Source of the DNA: Ecdyonurus torrentis
Lineage: Eukaryota > Arthropoda > Insecta > Ephemeroptera > Heptageniidae
Assembly: GCA_949318235.1 (NCBI GenBank)
Contig: OX439135.1
Coordinates: 25,204,050-25,268,049 of the forward strand
Length of the DNA stretch: 64,000 bases
Reading direction: 5' to 3'
Part shown: piece by piece, positions 12,845 to 24,218 of the stretch
Layout of the letters: each line of letters opens with the position of its first letter
Position numbering within the stretch: the stretch's first letter is position 1
Position numbers and translations under genes: made by a program
The notes under the pieces: model-generated
Told to the model about the DNA's origin: nothing
Database searches by the model: none
Seen by the model: the letters and a program-made list of their open reading frames with translations, nothing else

Positions 12845-15790
12845 TTAATTTAAAGTTTCTAGTGTTTTAAACATCCAATTTTTTATTTCTTTTTTCACAA
12901 TTTTTTCATCATCTAAGTTTCTTAGATGATTTGGCAGTTCATTCCAAAGTTTAGGCAATATTATTTTATGAGTTCTTTCACCAAATCTATTTACATATTT
13001 TGGTGTTACATATGGCTCTTTATTACATGTTCTTGTGTTATATACAAAACTTTTAGTATCGCCTTTAAATTTAGAGTATTTCTCGGTTATTAATGCAACT
13101 TTAGCCAGACTTTCAATAGGTAATATGTTCCAATATTTAAATACATTATCATTATAACCAAATTTATCACCTTGTTTCATGACCTTTAAAATTCTTTTTT
13201 GCATTTTAATTAATTGAGTCATGGCACCAGATGTATTAAATCCCCAGGCTGCAATACAGTACAAAATAAATGGATGAACAATTGCATAATATAAATTTCT
13301 TAACGTTTTTTTGTCAACTAATTGTTTTATATTATAAAAAGCTGGAATAGTTTGTTTAATTTTTGTTATAATTTTATTTATATGTAAGTTCCACTTAAAA
13401 TCTTGGTCAATAATTGTTCCCAAATAAATATGGGATGATACTTGCTCAATTTTAGTACATGAGCAATTAAACCTAAAATTGTGCAAACAATCATTTGTAT
13501 GAATAGTTACATTTACTACCTCATCTTTTCTTAAATAACTATTATAAATATGAATGACTTTAGTTTTTTTAATATTTATTATTAGACCATAATCATGTGC
13601 CCAGTGAGCTAGATGATTAATATTTATTTGTAATATATTTTCTGCTTCCTTAAAATTTTTATGTGACACTATTATTGCAAGGTCATCTGCAAACATTAGT
13701 ACCTTACAATTTTTTAGTATAGAAAACAATGTATTAACGTAAATTAAAAATAAAATCGGGGAAATATTTGTACCCTGACCTACTCCAACATTTACTTCAA
13801 AAACATTGCCCCTAATTTTATTAATTTCCACCACAATTTTTCTATCTTTTAAGTATGATTTAATTAACTCAAGAGCTGGACCAACAACTCCTATCCTTTC
13901 CAGCTCTTGTATAACAATTTCATGCAATAAAGTATCAAATGCTTTTGATAGGTCAACAAACAATACAAGAATGTGATTATTTTTTTCCAACTCAGTATTT
14001 ATATATTCAGAAAATTCAATAATTAATTTTACACAAGATTTTCCCTTTTGAAAGGCAAATTGATTTTCATGAATGATATTATTATTTCTTAAATAATCAA
14101 TTAAGTTTAATGTAATATGTTTTTGCAACACTTTATCAACTATATCAGATAATGCAATTGGCCTATAATTACTATAATCATTGTGTTTACCAGATTTATA
14201 TATTGGTCTTACTACTGCCATTTTCAATTTTTCAGGATAAACACACTTTTTTAAAGATAAATTTACAAATTTTGTTAAAACTTCAATCATATTTTCCCCT
14301 CCTAATCTAATATCCTGCACAGTTATTTTATCCTCCCCGGGAGCTTTTTTAATATCAAAACTATTTATAATTTTTTTTGCTTTTTCAATAGTTAATATTG
14401 GAATGTTGAACGACACATTTGTTTCACTATTAGGCATAATTTGAAATTTTATGTCACATTTATGAATAATATTTTGTACTCCACTAATAAACTCAGTAGC
14501 AAAGTTATTAGCAACTTCAAAAAGTGAATTATTGTCAAAATATTTAATTATTTGTTCATCGATATTTGAGACCTTTTTACCTAATTTTTTATTTATAAAC
14601 TGCCATGCAAGTCTCATATTTTTATTTATAATATTAAAAATATTTCTATTATAATTATTTTTGGCTTTTTTTATATTTTTATTCACTTCATTTCTCAATT
14701 TACGATATTTATCTTTAAATTTTTTATTTGTAGGATTACTTTTACATTTCCTAAACATACTATCTTTATCCTCTATTAATTTAATCAATTTATGTGACAT
14801 CCATTTTTCGTTATTTACATATCTCACACCAACAACCTTATTATTTTGGAATTCATACATACATTTTTTATGCAGATGATCATATATATTTCTAATTTGA
14901 GTGTAAATTTCATCCGCATCAGTCAAATTTTTAATAAAACCCCATCTTACTTTGTTTATTTCCCTTACAAATTTCTTTTCATTCAATTTCAAAATTTTTT
15001 GGCTACTATTTAACACTAAACTTTCTTTATAATTAATCATTAATCCAATCGCATAGTGGTCAGATATTTTTTGCCTTATTATTGCTGATTCACAAGATAA
15101 TTCGGGATATTTAACAAAAAAATGATCAATGCAAGTTGCAGTAATTTTATCTTGAACGATTTCTTCTCTAGTTACCATATTTATTTGTTTATATAACCCA
15201 TACTTCCCTAACTTTGTTTCATATTTTATTACTGTTTCATCATTTTCATTCAATAAATTTATATTAAAATCCCCCACCAAAATAGTTTTTTCTGTATTAT
15301 ATTCTAAAATTTTATTTTCAATTTCTTTAATAAATTTATTTTTGTTACTGTCAGGTGGTTTATATATAGCACAGATTTTTATTTCACTTACAATTACTTT
15401 TAAACATTCAAACGTCTCATAATTCTCATCGTTTTCTAGGTATTTTATTTTACATTTTTTGTTTATAAATATCATAATTCCTCCCCCTTTAACTTTATTT
15501 GTCGTGTTTCTACATTTTGTTATATTTTCAAACCCTTTCAATTCAAATTTATTTACGTCATTATTATTAATGTTAATTTCTGTAAGAACAATACACGATA
15601 TTAAATTTAAACTATCTTTATATCGGATGTAAAATTGATCCCAATGTTTATTTAGAGACCTTATGTTTAGATGTATAATAACAAAATTTCTCTCTACTGA
15701 TCTAATATTACTTAATTTCAACCAATCTGTTGTACTATCATAATTATTACATTTAATTTTATCATAATCTTCTTCAAAATCTTCCAACAT
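12845..15790 (-). CDS. LINE ORF2: apurinic-type endonuclease and reverse transcriptase
   Basis: 981 aa, uninterrupted. The N-terminal endonuclease/exonuclease/phosphatase domain spans roughly residues 35-255: HLNIRS (40-45), catalytic Glu in LTE (71), YKPP (143-146), GDFN (173-176) and SDH (243-245). The reverse transcriptase spans roughly residues 470-750: YRPIALSD (542-549), FVDLSKAFD with catalytic D613, GQGTNISP (671-678, where many relatives have PQGSILGP) and FADD (700-703) with D702/D703. The C-terminal region (about 780-981) resembles the usual LINE tail, with W and C/H-poor helices and no CCHC knuckle. It nicks target DNA and primes cDNA synthesis. The start at 15790 is the first Met after ORF1 ends, 46 bp downstream of its stop, suggesting reinitiation or bicistronic translation. 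All core catalytic residues are present, so it may be active. Confidence 0.95.
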   Translation of the reverse strand: MLEDFEEDYDKIKCNNYDSTTDWLKLSNIRSVERNFVIIHLNIRSLNKHWDQFYIRYKDSLNLISCIVLTEININNNDVNKFELKGFENITKCRNTTNKVKGGGIMIFINKKCKIKYLENDENYETFECLKVIVSEIKICAIYKPPDSNKNKFIKEIENKILEYNTEKTILVGDFNINLLNENDETVIKYETKLGKYGLYKQINMVTREEIVQDKITATCIDHFFVKYPELSCESAIIRQKISDHYAIGLMINYKESLVLNSSQKILKLNEKKFVREINKVRWGFIKNLTDADEIYTQIRNIYDHLHKKCMYEFQNNKVVGVRYVNNEKWMSHKLIKLIEDKDSMFRKCKSNPTNKKFKDKYRKLRNEVNKNIKKAKNNYNRNIFNIINKNMRLAWQFINKKLGKKVSNIDEQIIKYFDNNSLFEVANNFATEFISGVQNIIHKCDIKFQIMPNSETNVSFNIPILTIEKAKKIINSFDIKKAPGEDKITVQDIRLGGENMIEVLTKFVNLSLKKCVYPEKLKMAVVRPIYKSGKHNDYSNYRPIALSDIVDKVLQKHITLNLIDYLRNNNIIHENQFAFQKGKSCVKLIIEFSEYINTELEKNNHILVLFVDLSKAFDTLLHEIVIQELERIGVVGPALELIKSYLKDRKIVVEINKIRGNVFEVNVGVGQGTNISPILFLIYVNTLFSILKNCKVLMFADDLAIIVSHKNFKEAENILQININHLAHWAHDYGLIINIKKTKVIHIYNSYLRKDEVVNVTIHTNDCLHNFRFNCSCTKIEQVSSHIYLGTIIDQDFKWNLHINKIITKIKQTIPAFYNIKQLVDKKTLRNLYYAIVHPFILYCIAAWGFNTSGAMTQLIKMQKRILKVMKQGDKFGYNDNVFKYWNILPIESLAKVALITEKYSKFKGDTKSFVYNTRTCNKEPYVTPKYVNRFGERTHKIILPKLWNELPNHLRNLDDEKIVKKEIKNWMFKTLETLN

Positions 15791-15836
15791 AATAATAATA
15801 AAAAAAAATCTACTTTAAAATTATCTTGTTGATAAT

Positions 15837-16760
15837 TTACACCATTTTTGAATCTAGATCACTTTCACCACCAATTCTAATAATTCCCATATTCTCATTA
15901 TGACGTGCGAATAGTTTTCCATTTTTGAACCATACAAACTTCCAGTCTTTGTTTTTAGCCCTCTCTCGAGCTAAGTAGTGAAGCTTCTTGTAGTATGGTG
16001 ACATGTGCTCATTCACGTATATCTTAGCAGTGCCTCCCTCTCCAAATACTTTCTGCTCATTTAGGCCACGCCCCCTAGCCTTCTCTAGCCAGGCAGCACG
16101 GTGATGTTGGGCTCGGAAGCATACAACAATTTTAGCTGGTCTATCATTTCTCGGAGTTTTGACACGATATACATGTTCAATGCCGTCCAACGTGTCTGAA
16201 ACTTGCATAGCGTCAGCAATCTTCTCTATGGTCTGCCTTACATTCTCATTTTCAATGTTTTTCACATTTGAAATTTCAATATTTGTATGTAGTTGATTTT
16301 GCTCTATTTCACATATCTTATTCTTTAGTTCATTAATCACTTTTTCTTGCTGTTGTTTTTCTTCAGTTAATTTCTGAATTCTTTGAGTAAGTTCCTTTAT
16401 GTTATTATTTTGTGTTTTTTGTTGTTTCAATAGCTCGTCATACTTTTCTGACTGAAAGTCGAGAGCTTTTTGCATAGCTGGAATTTCATTTGTTTTCTCA
16501 GCTATATTATCAATCTTAGATTTTAAGTCAGATAACATGTTCATCATTTGAGTTATTTTATCAACTTCTTCATCTTCACTTCCTCCTTCAGCTTCACTTT
16601 CAACTTTACCTTCCTTACGACAACTAGCACATTCCCACGTTTTTAATGGTCTACCACGTTGATTAGTTTTTGTGCACTTGATATGATATGGATTTTTGCA
16701 CGACTTGCAACAAATTAACTTATCCACACCAATCTCTTCATTACATGCTGTACACCGCAT
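15837..16760 (-). CDS. LINE ORF1: PHD finger, coiled coil, FP-like nucleic-acid-binding protein
   Basis: 307 aa. The N-terminus is a C4HC3 PHD-type zinc finger: C3, C6, C18, C21, H26, C29, C44, C47, with the typical W42 two residues before C44. An acidic linker (about 50-65) is followed by a long heptad-like coiled coil (about 66-165). The C-terminal domain (about 170-300) contains VYRVKTPRNDRPAKIVVCF and KIYVNEHMSPYYKKLHYLAR, resembling the FP25K-like/RRM-like ORF1 C-terminus found in several LINE clades. It probably packages the LINE RNA as a multimer; the PHD finger could read histone tails at the target, which is inference. A downstream start is possible, but the first Met directly begins the finger, supporting 16760. 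Confidence 0.9.
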   Translation of the reverse strand: MRCTACNEEIGVDKLICCKSCKNPYHIKCTKTNQRGRPLKTWECASCRKEGKVESEAEGGSEDEEVDKITQMMNMLSDLKSKIDNIAEKTNEIPAMQKALDFQSEKYDELLKQQKTQNNNIKELTQRIQKLTEEKQQQEKVINELKNKICEIEQNQLHTNIEISNVKNIENENVRQTIEKIADAMQVSDTLDGIEHVYRVKTPRNDRPAKIVVCFRAQHHRAAWLEKARGRGLNEQKVFGEGGTAKIYVNEHMSPYYKKLHYLARERAKNKDWKFVWFKNGKLFARHNENMGIIRIGGESDLDSKMV

Positions 16761-16930
16761 TTTGCATAAAAGTTACTTTTTATTCTCACTAAGAAAACTG
16801 TAATCACAATAAAAAGTATAGGTAATATTTTCCCTACTCCGCTTAGCGAGCGAGCAGTGAATGCATCCATTATTAAATGCCCCCCCCCCCCTCCCCCGAT
16901 CACCTGCTTCACTCACAGTTACTGACATCA

Positions 16931-17337
16931 CAACTGGGGGTATATTATGAGAGAGGATGCAGCCAAAATAAAATTGACCGCGTGTTTATATCTGAATGCG
17001 CGTGGCTAAATTGCTTGGGAAAATAAAGCATATGTTTATTTTTATATAAAAAATAATAATAATAAAAATGGGGATCCCTGAAAATATTTTATCAATATTG
17101 TTATTTTACGGTGACTATTTATAATTTACTATGTGACGTGTGGATTTAATTGAATTTTACGACTGCAACTTGTCATCAGAATTTACCTCATGAGAAAGGT
17201 GAAGGTGACTACAATTTGAATTTAAATTGGGGGTTAGCTTTTTTTTTTTTTTTTTTTTTTTTTACCTATATTAAAAACTAAATACTTTCTTTCGTTTATC
17301 ATTACTTTCATGACAAAATAATTGAAATAAAACATGG

Positions 17338-17368
<31 letters not shown>

Positions 17369-17978
17369 GAAAATATATTCATATATTAGAAAAACTTACA
17401 GGCCACCTTATTTTACACCAATTTAAAGGTTTTTGAGTAAAAAAAATGTAAGTAAATTGGATGTATTAGAAATAAAATGCTATTATTTATTATAACTTAC
17501 ATTTCGATTATGCTATATCGTTTTATTGGTAAATTTGTTAAAGTGGTAATTTGTAAAATCTCGCAATCTAAAAATTTGTATAAATTCCTTGTTATATTTA
17601 TAGTAATAATTTTTCTCGGCAAAATAATGGTACACAATTAATTGTCAGAAATGTATGAGAAGTACGAAAAAATTATACTTCACCCTCTATTCGTAAGAAG
17701 AAAAAAAAAAAAATAATAATACAAATATAATATGTAAAAATTAAGATGTACACAAAAACAAAAAAAAAACTTTTTTTTTTTTTTTTTAAAAAAAGAACTG
17801 TGGTTACTCGTTAATAAAGTTTCGTATTAATACATTATACAATATCGCAGTTCAAATCAATATTTAAATTATGATAGGATATAACAATAATTGAAACATA
17901 ATCATTGACTTAAAATCTATTGGGCTTGAATTAAAAAGTAGCACTATTTATCGACAAGACAGTTCATAAAAACTTCAA

Positions 17979-18030
<52 letters not shown>

Positions 18031-18120
18031 CAGCATATTAGATTAGTATATTAGCAGTTCTCTGTAATAGAGGGCGTACGGAGAAACACCTTTTACTAAA
18101 ATACTCGTATGTAAATTTAC
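16931..18120. other. AT-rich intergenic stretch
   Basis: T tracts at about 17240-17263 and 17344-17368, and a TA run at about 17984-18027. No gene or MITE that I can support. Confidence 0.5.
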
Positions 18121-18168
18121 CTTCGTGGAGCCAAAACTCAGCATAGGTAGCATAAGCAGTGTACTCAC
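18121..18168 (-). CDS. Isolated 48-nt exon-like ORF, possibly fibrinogen-domain (FReD)-like
   Basis: On the minus strand a pyrimidine-rich acceptor (CTTTTCTTTTCCCAG) precedes a 48-nt open segment that ends in AAG before GTAAAT, a good donor. In the phase 1/1 frame it reads EYTAYATYAEFWLHE. This resembles the A-Y-A-x-Y-x-x-F stretch of fibrinogen-related domains. A second frame (VSTLLMLPMLSFGSTK) is also open, and no neighbouring exon was found, so this may be a relic or chance. Low to moderate confidence. Confidence 0.35.
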
Positions 18169-18642
18169 CTGGGAAAAGAAAAGAGAAAAATATGAGTAAA
18201 GTATAATATGAGTGTTAGTAATAGGTTCAATGTAACAACTCTGAATAAATATAGAAATTGATTTTAAAATATTAAAATAATCATATTATATTGAATATAA
18301 ATTGTTCATTTTAAGATTGTTGCTCCACTCGTATAGCTTGACAATTTGAAAATTTGACCCACTACATACAGTTATAATGTCATTTATTTGAAAGTCAATG
18401 CTAACAAATAATATAATATACAAAATTTTAGAATGTGAACATCTGATATAAGAATTTACAATAATATATTTCATAAAGTATTGAAATTAACATAGGACTA
18501 TATATATATATATATATGGAGATTTTTTTTTTTTTTTTTTTTTTTTTTGCCTTATTGTGAAGCATTACTATGCAAAATAAAATAATCAAAATTCTGACCT
18601 TTTAACTTAGTTAAAAAGACCGCAGAAACATATTTTTGACCT

Positions 18643-18984
18643 TAAAGGAATAGACCAGAGAAAAACATAAGCATTTATATCAAAAAACACTTGATGGGAC
18701 TTACATAAGTAATATCAATTGGTCTCAAAACCCAACTGTAGCTCCATAGCAGTGATCAGAAAGTTAATTTTTGCAACCTGCACAACATTTTCATACTAAT
18801 TTTTGCATGTTTCTGACGTCATAAACAGAAATATTCACGCAAATTGCATACTTTTAGAGTTTTTTCATGCTCTCTTGTGGGGCCACATTTACATTCTGGT
18901 AAAAATTATCATCAGTTTTGTAGATCCCATTTTGTGTTTAATGATTAAAAAGAACGTGTTCTTTCATGTTTTCTATGCCTTTAA
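18643..18984. mobile_element. MITE family A, copy 2
   Basis: TTAA at both ends (18643-18646, 18981-18984), inner termini AGGAATAGACCAGAGAAAA and TTTTCTATGCCT. Contains TGACGTCATAAACA and the TGCACAACATTTTCATACTA phrase. Confidence 0.92.
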
Positions 18985-19394
18985 CCCAAATAAACAATAA
19001 TATTCCTTTCTTAAACTTTCCAAGGATATATTTTTAAACTTATATATTTAAAAAAAAAATATATAAATCAAATTGCATTAATAAATAATTTACTAAACAA
19101 AATAAACATAAGAATAGCTTATATATAAAATACATTATTATAGAATTATTACAACACATAAAAGTAAATAAAAAATATTAATGTAATTTCAATGCAAATT
19201 TTCAAAAAAATATAAAAAATATATTACGTAAATTTACATATGAATAAGAGAACACACATTATTTCTCCAATATGTTTGTATGTTTAAAAAGCATGCATAA
19301 AACCTATTTTATATTTAAATATACAAAAATAGAAGAAAAATAACATAACTTTTATTCAAATTATGATTATACTACTGACCATAAAACTATTCGA

Positions 19395-19428
<34 letters not shown>

Positions 19429-19914
19429 CCAAATATTATTATAAACATATTATATATAAAAAAGTTAGATGAAATACATATTTTTTATATATTTCTTTAA
19501 CATGGCTAGTTTGTATATATGGTAATACTTGGAAAATTGCGTGATGAGACTTGAACACGCGATTTTACCTCCTACCCTTATACTTTCAGGGGGGGGGGGT
19601 GATGGGGGGTGTTTAGCTTTTTTTACCCCCTTTTTTCCCTCCACAGTCATATACATAATATACAGTGACCTTATATAAAAATTTTGATCTAAAAAAATAA
19701 ATATATGAATAAGTTTTGTATTATATATATCGATAAATAGATAAAATCAAATATAATCGGAAGCGATAAATATTGCCGCGACTTTGAACATTTTGTGTAG
19801 ATATTTTTATATCGTGCTAAAACTTAAACGTTTAGATGCTAAATTTTAAACGTGTTGCATTTGGTACAACGAAATTTACACGTATATAAGCTACTACTTG
19901 GTATCCATGATACG
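18985..19914. other. AT-rich stretch with a weak tRNA-SINE-like spot near 19540-19570
   Basis: Poly-A at about 19399-19427, and G-rich and C-rich runs at 19590-19635. The minus-strand phrase CGTGTTCAAGTCTCATCACG near 19545-19565 resembles a pol III B box, but no A box or full tRNA fold is visible, so I do not call a gene. Confidence 0.35.
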
Positions 19915-20209
19915 TAGACCCCTTGCACATCCTTGCGCTTTGTCGCCATGTTTGTGGTGCCTAATGCTTTGTCCAGCATAGGGGAAACATCATTTCTCCT
20001 TATTTTTCACATAAAAAGATTTTATTTCAACTGAACGAATTTTCCTCATATTCTTCAAGCTTATTAGGAGCTACAAATAAGGCTTTGATTGAGCTTTGAA
20101 GCTTCTTTTGCTATTAAAAATATAAAAATGACGTTTTTCCTATGCTGGGCCTGTGTATTCCTGACCAATAAAATGGTGGCTCTTAAATACGAGTGCAACC
20201 GGTCTATAT
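19915..20209. mobile_element. MITE family J, copy 1
   Basis: TAGACCCCTTGCACATCC at one end and GAGTGCAACCGGTCTATA at the other (imperfect inverted ends). Interior GGGAAACATCATTTCTCC, CTTATTAGGAGCTA and AAAATGGTGGCTCTTAAATA. Related copies at 32015, 54790 and 62470. Confidence 0.85.
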
Positions 20210-20342
20210 TATGGCTGTACGGTGTGATTTAAACTGCAGCTGTATGGAATTTATTAATGGTTATTAATTAAAAATATTAGAATAAGTTTTCAAGTGGAGT
20301 CACATGCAGGAGGCATTTTAGTTGACACCGTGGTTAATTTGC

Positions 20343-21310
<968 letters not shown>

Positions 21311-21548
21311 CAAAAAAATGGTTTTATTTATAATATTTTTTTAAGGCAAAAAAAACTTTAATTACGAGTCTAAAGTAATAATATATAATTTATAAACGCA
21401 AGTATAAAATTATTTATGATTAGCATGGGGTTTACCAGTTGTACAATGTATTATTTTATAATTACATAATCTTTAGCATATAAGAAAGGAGAGCGAGAAA
21501 TGTGAACAAAAAAATAGTATTATGTGAAAAGCGTTGAAAGAAATCGGT

Positions 21549-21764
21549 CCCTATGGTGACGTCATATTTAATGCGCTTGGACGCCATACTGAAGTAATGA
21601 ATAACATTGCTCAGCATAGGACAAACTGCATTCAGAAATTGTTTAATTTTTTATAATTTTTTTCATCACATTTTTGAGATACAGCACTAATTCAGGCTAT
21701 TAACATCAGCAATGCTTATTGCTTGGTATTTTAAACTGGCAAAATGAGTCATTTTCCTATGCAA
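21549..21764. mobile_element. MITE family D, copy 4 (right end missing)
   Basis: CCTATGGTGACGTCATATTTAA, GCGCTTGGACGCCATACTG, TTGCTCAGCATAGGACAAAC, AACTGGCAAAATGAGTCATT, then breaks into an A tract at about 21766. Confidence 0.85.
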
Positions 21765-21765
21765 C

Positions 21766-21798
<33 letters not shown>

Positions 21799-22152
21799 TA
21801 TTAATTATCATATCACTATTCAACACGAATTTTACTCTCATTTCGTTAAATAACAAACAAAACAGTTATGTACTATATGAAAATATTACCAAAAAAATGA
21901 ATACATTAAAAAAGAAATTTAAAATAATATGAGTGAAGCGCACGAAACAAAATTCTGATCGTCAAAAATTTTTAAGTATGTGATCATCATAGAAATGAAG
22001 GCATCAGCCTCAGTGACAATCTTACACGATGTCCATATCACGTTCAATAAAATTATTGAGAAAATACAAAGTACAGTAACAAGTTTATAAATTCAGCTTA
22101 TTTTACATACGTATTGTTAAGAGAAAATTTATACAACCACGAATAGAATAAC

Positions 22153-22496
22153 TTAAAGGAATAGACCAGAGAAAACAACATGTGCTTTTTAATGAATAAA
22201 CACGAAATGGGATCTTCAAAACTGTTGACAATTTTTACCAGAATGTTAATGTAGCCCCACGAGAGAGCGTGAAAATACTGTAAAGTATGCAATTTGCGTG
22301 AAAATTCATGTTAATGACGTCAGAAACATGCAAAAATTTGTATGAAAATGTTGTGCGGGTTGCATAACTCGAAATTTCTGATCATTGGTACGGAGCTACA
22401 GTTGGGTTTTGAGACAAACTAAAGTTATTTAATGTAAGTCCCATTAAGTGTTTTGTGATATAAATACTTATGATTTTCTCTGGTCTATGCCTTTAA
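22153..22496. mobile_element. MITE family A, copy 3 (near-consensus)
   Basis: TTAA at 22153 and 22493; termini AGGAATAGACCAGAG and CTCTGGTCTATGCCT. It contains AACTGTTGACAATTTTTACC, TGACGTCAGAAACATGC and TTGTGCGGGTTGCATAA. One of the best reference copies. Confidence 0.93.
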
Positions 22497-22804
22497 AAGT
22501 AAATTTATGCAGAATAACTTAAGTATCTATTCTATCAGTTTTGTTGATAATGATATAAATATCAAATAAAAACTATTGGATTGCTTTATGTTCTCTCTGA
22601 ATCTGCTGTATATGTAATCAAAGAAAAGATTAAGTGATTCAAAACATTGATATTATCATTTTTACATAATGTGACCAGTATATAGACCCACAGAAAACTA
22701 GTGTTTACTCTTGCTGCATACATGATAGAGAGTACCTGCGGAATGTATTAATTGTATACTTGGTTCAAAAAAAAAAAATTAAAATCTATTAGCATAATAA
22801 TGGA
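22497..22804. other. AT-rich intergenic stretch
   Basis: No gene or recognised repeat. Confidence 0.5.
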
Positions 22805-23080
22805 AATAAAATGTATGGAGTTATGGAGTTTTTTTTTTTTTTGTTTTGTTTTGCTTGCCATATTGTGTTATCGTGCTACACCAATCCCAGTCCCAGTCAA
22901 AACATTGTCTTATAGACAGGTAAGGATTTTCCAATTAATGGACACAGCACACATGGGCCAGCCACGGCCTAAGCACACAGCCCGGCATTCGCCATGACAG
23001 CCTAGAGAAACCGTGGAAACGTCTAGGCAGGCTGGTCGGTGCAATCACATCAATCATGCATCTCCCGAATGCTGATCGTC
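22805..23080 (+). other. Unusually GC-rich patch with a signal-peptide-like exon candidate
   Basis: Base composition jumps to roughly half GC against less than one third nearby. A reading from the ATG near 22818 gives MELWSFFFFCFVLLAILC followed by YRATPIPVPVKTLSYRQ, then a consensus donor ACAG|GTAAGG at about 22918-22919. This would be a short hydrophobic leader exon. The Phe run comes from a T tract, and no downstream exon is visible. Alternatively it is the edge of an unknown dispersed element. Confidence 0.3.
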
Positions 23081-23087
23081 GTCATGG

Positions 23088-23141
23088 AAATGTTATTTAG
23101 TGATCACCTGTGGCGTCGACTTTAACATGAATGAAACCACC
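23088..23141. mobile_element. MITE family D, copy 5 (terminal fragment)
   Basis: ATGTTATTTAGTGATCACC, TGTGGCGTCGACTTTAACAT and ATGAAACCACC only. Confidence 0.75.
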
Positions 23142-23178
23142 AAATATTGCAAAATATTTGCTGTTCTCTTCTTTCCTT

Positions 23179-23212
<34 letters not shown>

Positions 23213-23260
23213 ATACTGATTAATATGATGTATAAGGTAGAGACAGTGGTAAAAATATCA

Positions 23261-23364
23261 CGTTTTTATTGTAACAGCGATAGTAAACTAGCTCTCTGAT
23301 TGGCTAGTGGGTTGCCTCTAGCCAATCAGAGAGCTAGTTTACTATCGCTGTCACAATAAAAACG
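23261..23364. repeat. Near-perfect 104-bp hairpin
   Basis: Two 47-bp arms (starting CGTTTTTATTGTAACAGCG and ending CGCTGTCACAATAAAAACG) with one mismatch and a 10-nt loop. The arms contain CCAAT/ATTGG boxes. Most likely a very small fold-back MITE. The length and pairing would also allow a hairpin RNA if transcribed. Confidence 0.85.
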
Positions 23365-23693
23365 CAATAAACCTATACAGTATATTTCATATGATATTTT
23401 GGATACAAATAACTTAATAAATTAATAAACAGGTTTATAAAAGTAAGACAGTCAAAATGTGAAGCAAAAACAACAACATAAAATATGATCACCTCATGCA
23501 GTAACAAGATAAAGACTTGATAATTGTTACAGCCAATTTAACGTTAATTTATGCACAAAATTTGAATATCAGTTTTATTATTCCTTTTTATGGTTTTTAT
23601 TATTAAAAACCAGAAGCTGTTCAATTAAGTATGACATTGTTTATATTTTGTTGTTGGGTGAAACATGTCCCAGACAGCAATTTATGGCATAAT

Positions 23694-23907
23694 TTTTTTT
23701 TTTTTTTTTTTTTTTTATTATTATTATTTTTTTTTTTTTTATTTTTTTTTCAAACACACAAATATACAAAGTCCAACCAAGGCATAGCCTTATCGGTTGG
23801 TTCATTTATTGTTACACAATCGTGTCTTATTATATTATATTACTACATATACATATTTTTTATTATATATATTTCAAAAGCAAATAAAGTACGTATTTCC
23901 ACAAAAA

Positions 23908-23954
<47 letters not shown>
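23694..23954 (-). mobile_element. LINE 3'-end fragment inside the CCCAGACAGCA element
   Basis: Minus strand: 3' hairpin (CCAACC, GAT, AAGGC, loop TAT, GCCTT, GGTTGG) at about 23772-23800, then an A-tail represented by T tracts from about 23694-23749. A second T tract (23910-23954) bounds the other side. Related to the fragments at 3.2 and 7.0 kb. Sited within the element, so it inserted later. Confidence 0.7.
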
Positions 23955-23958
<4 letters not shown>

Positions 23959-24218
23959 AATTTAAAATAGTTTAAAATAAACGTAGAAAAATGGGATAAC
24001 GTATAAATAAAGGATAAGATAATTTTTTCTGGATATTATTCTACTAATATTCGTTTTTTCTACGCAATTTTTAGACATTTTTTAATATACCTTAAATATA
24101 CGTTTATTAAAGGTCGAATAATAGGATATATTTTATAAATTTTAAACGTTTTGTGGAGCCAAGATATTAAACGTTTATTAGATGTTAATAAATATTTGTT
24201 TTTCTAATATACCAATAT

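Larger units (their letters stand above)
12541..16930 (-). mobile_element. Full-length non-LTR retrotransposon (Jockey-superfamily type)
   Basis: Reads on the minus strand as 5' UTR (about 16930-16761, with a G-rich run at 16880-16900), ORF1 (16760-15837), a 46-bp spacer, ORF2 (15790-12845), a 3' UTR with a terminal hairpin (12606-12640) and an A-tail (12565-12541). Both ORFs are open from end to end. The pair PHD-finger/coiled-coil/FP-like ORF1 plus EEP-endonuclease/RT ORF2 is typical of the Jockey superfamily (Jockey, CR1, L2, Crack, Daphne clades); the exact clade needs a tree. No RNase H domain is seen. No clear target-site duplication was found, so the 5' boundary is approximate. Confidence 0.9.

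Noticed and set aside
14661..14879. 72-codon open frame on the plus strand inside the LINE
   Set aside because: Antisense shadow of ORF2; no independent signals.
16715..16912. 65-codon open frame overlapping the LINE 5' end
   Set aside because: Out of frame with ORF1 and rich in a G-run artefact; ORF1 has the supported PHD finger.
21921..22060. About 40-codon open minus-strand stretch (TEADAFISMMITYLKIFDDQ)
   Set aside because: No start, no convincing splice sites and no family recognised; too weak to call.
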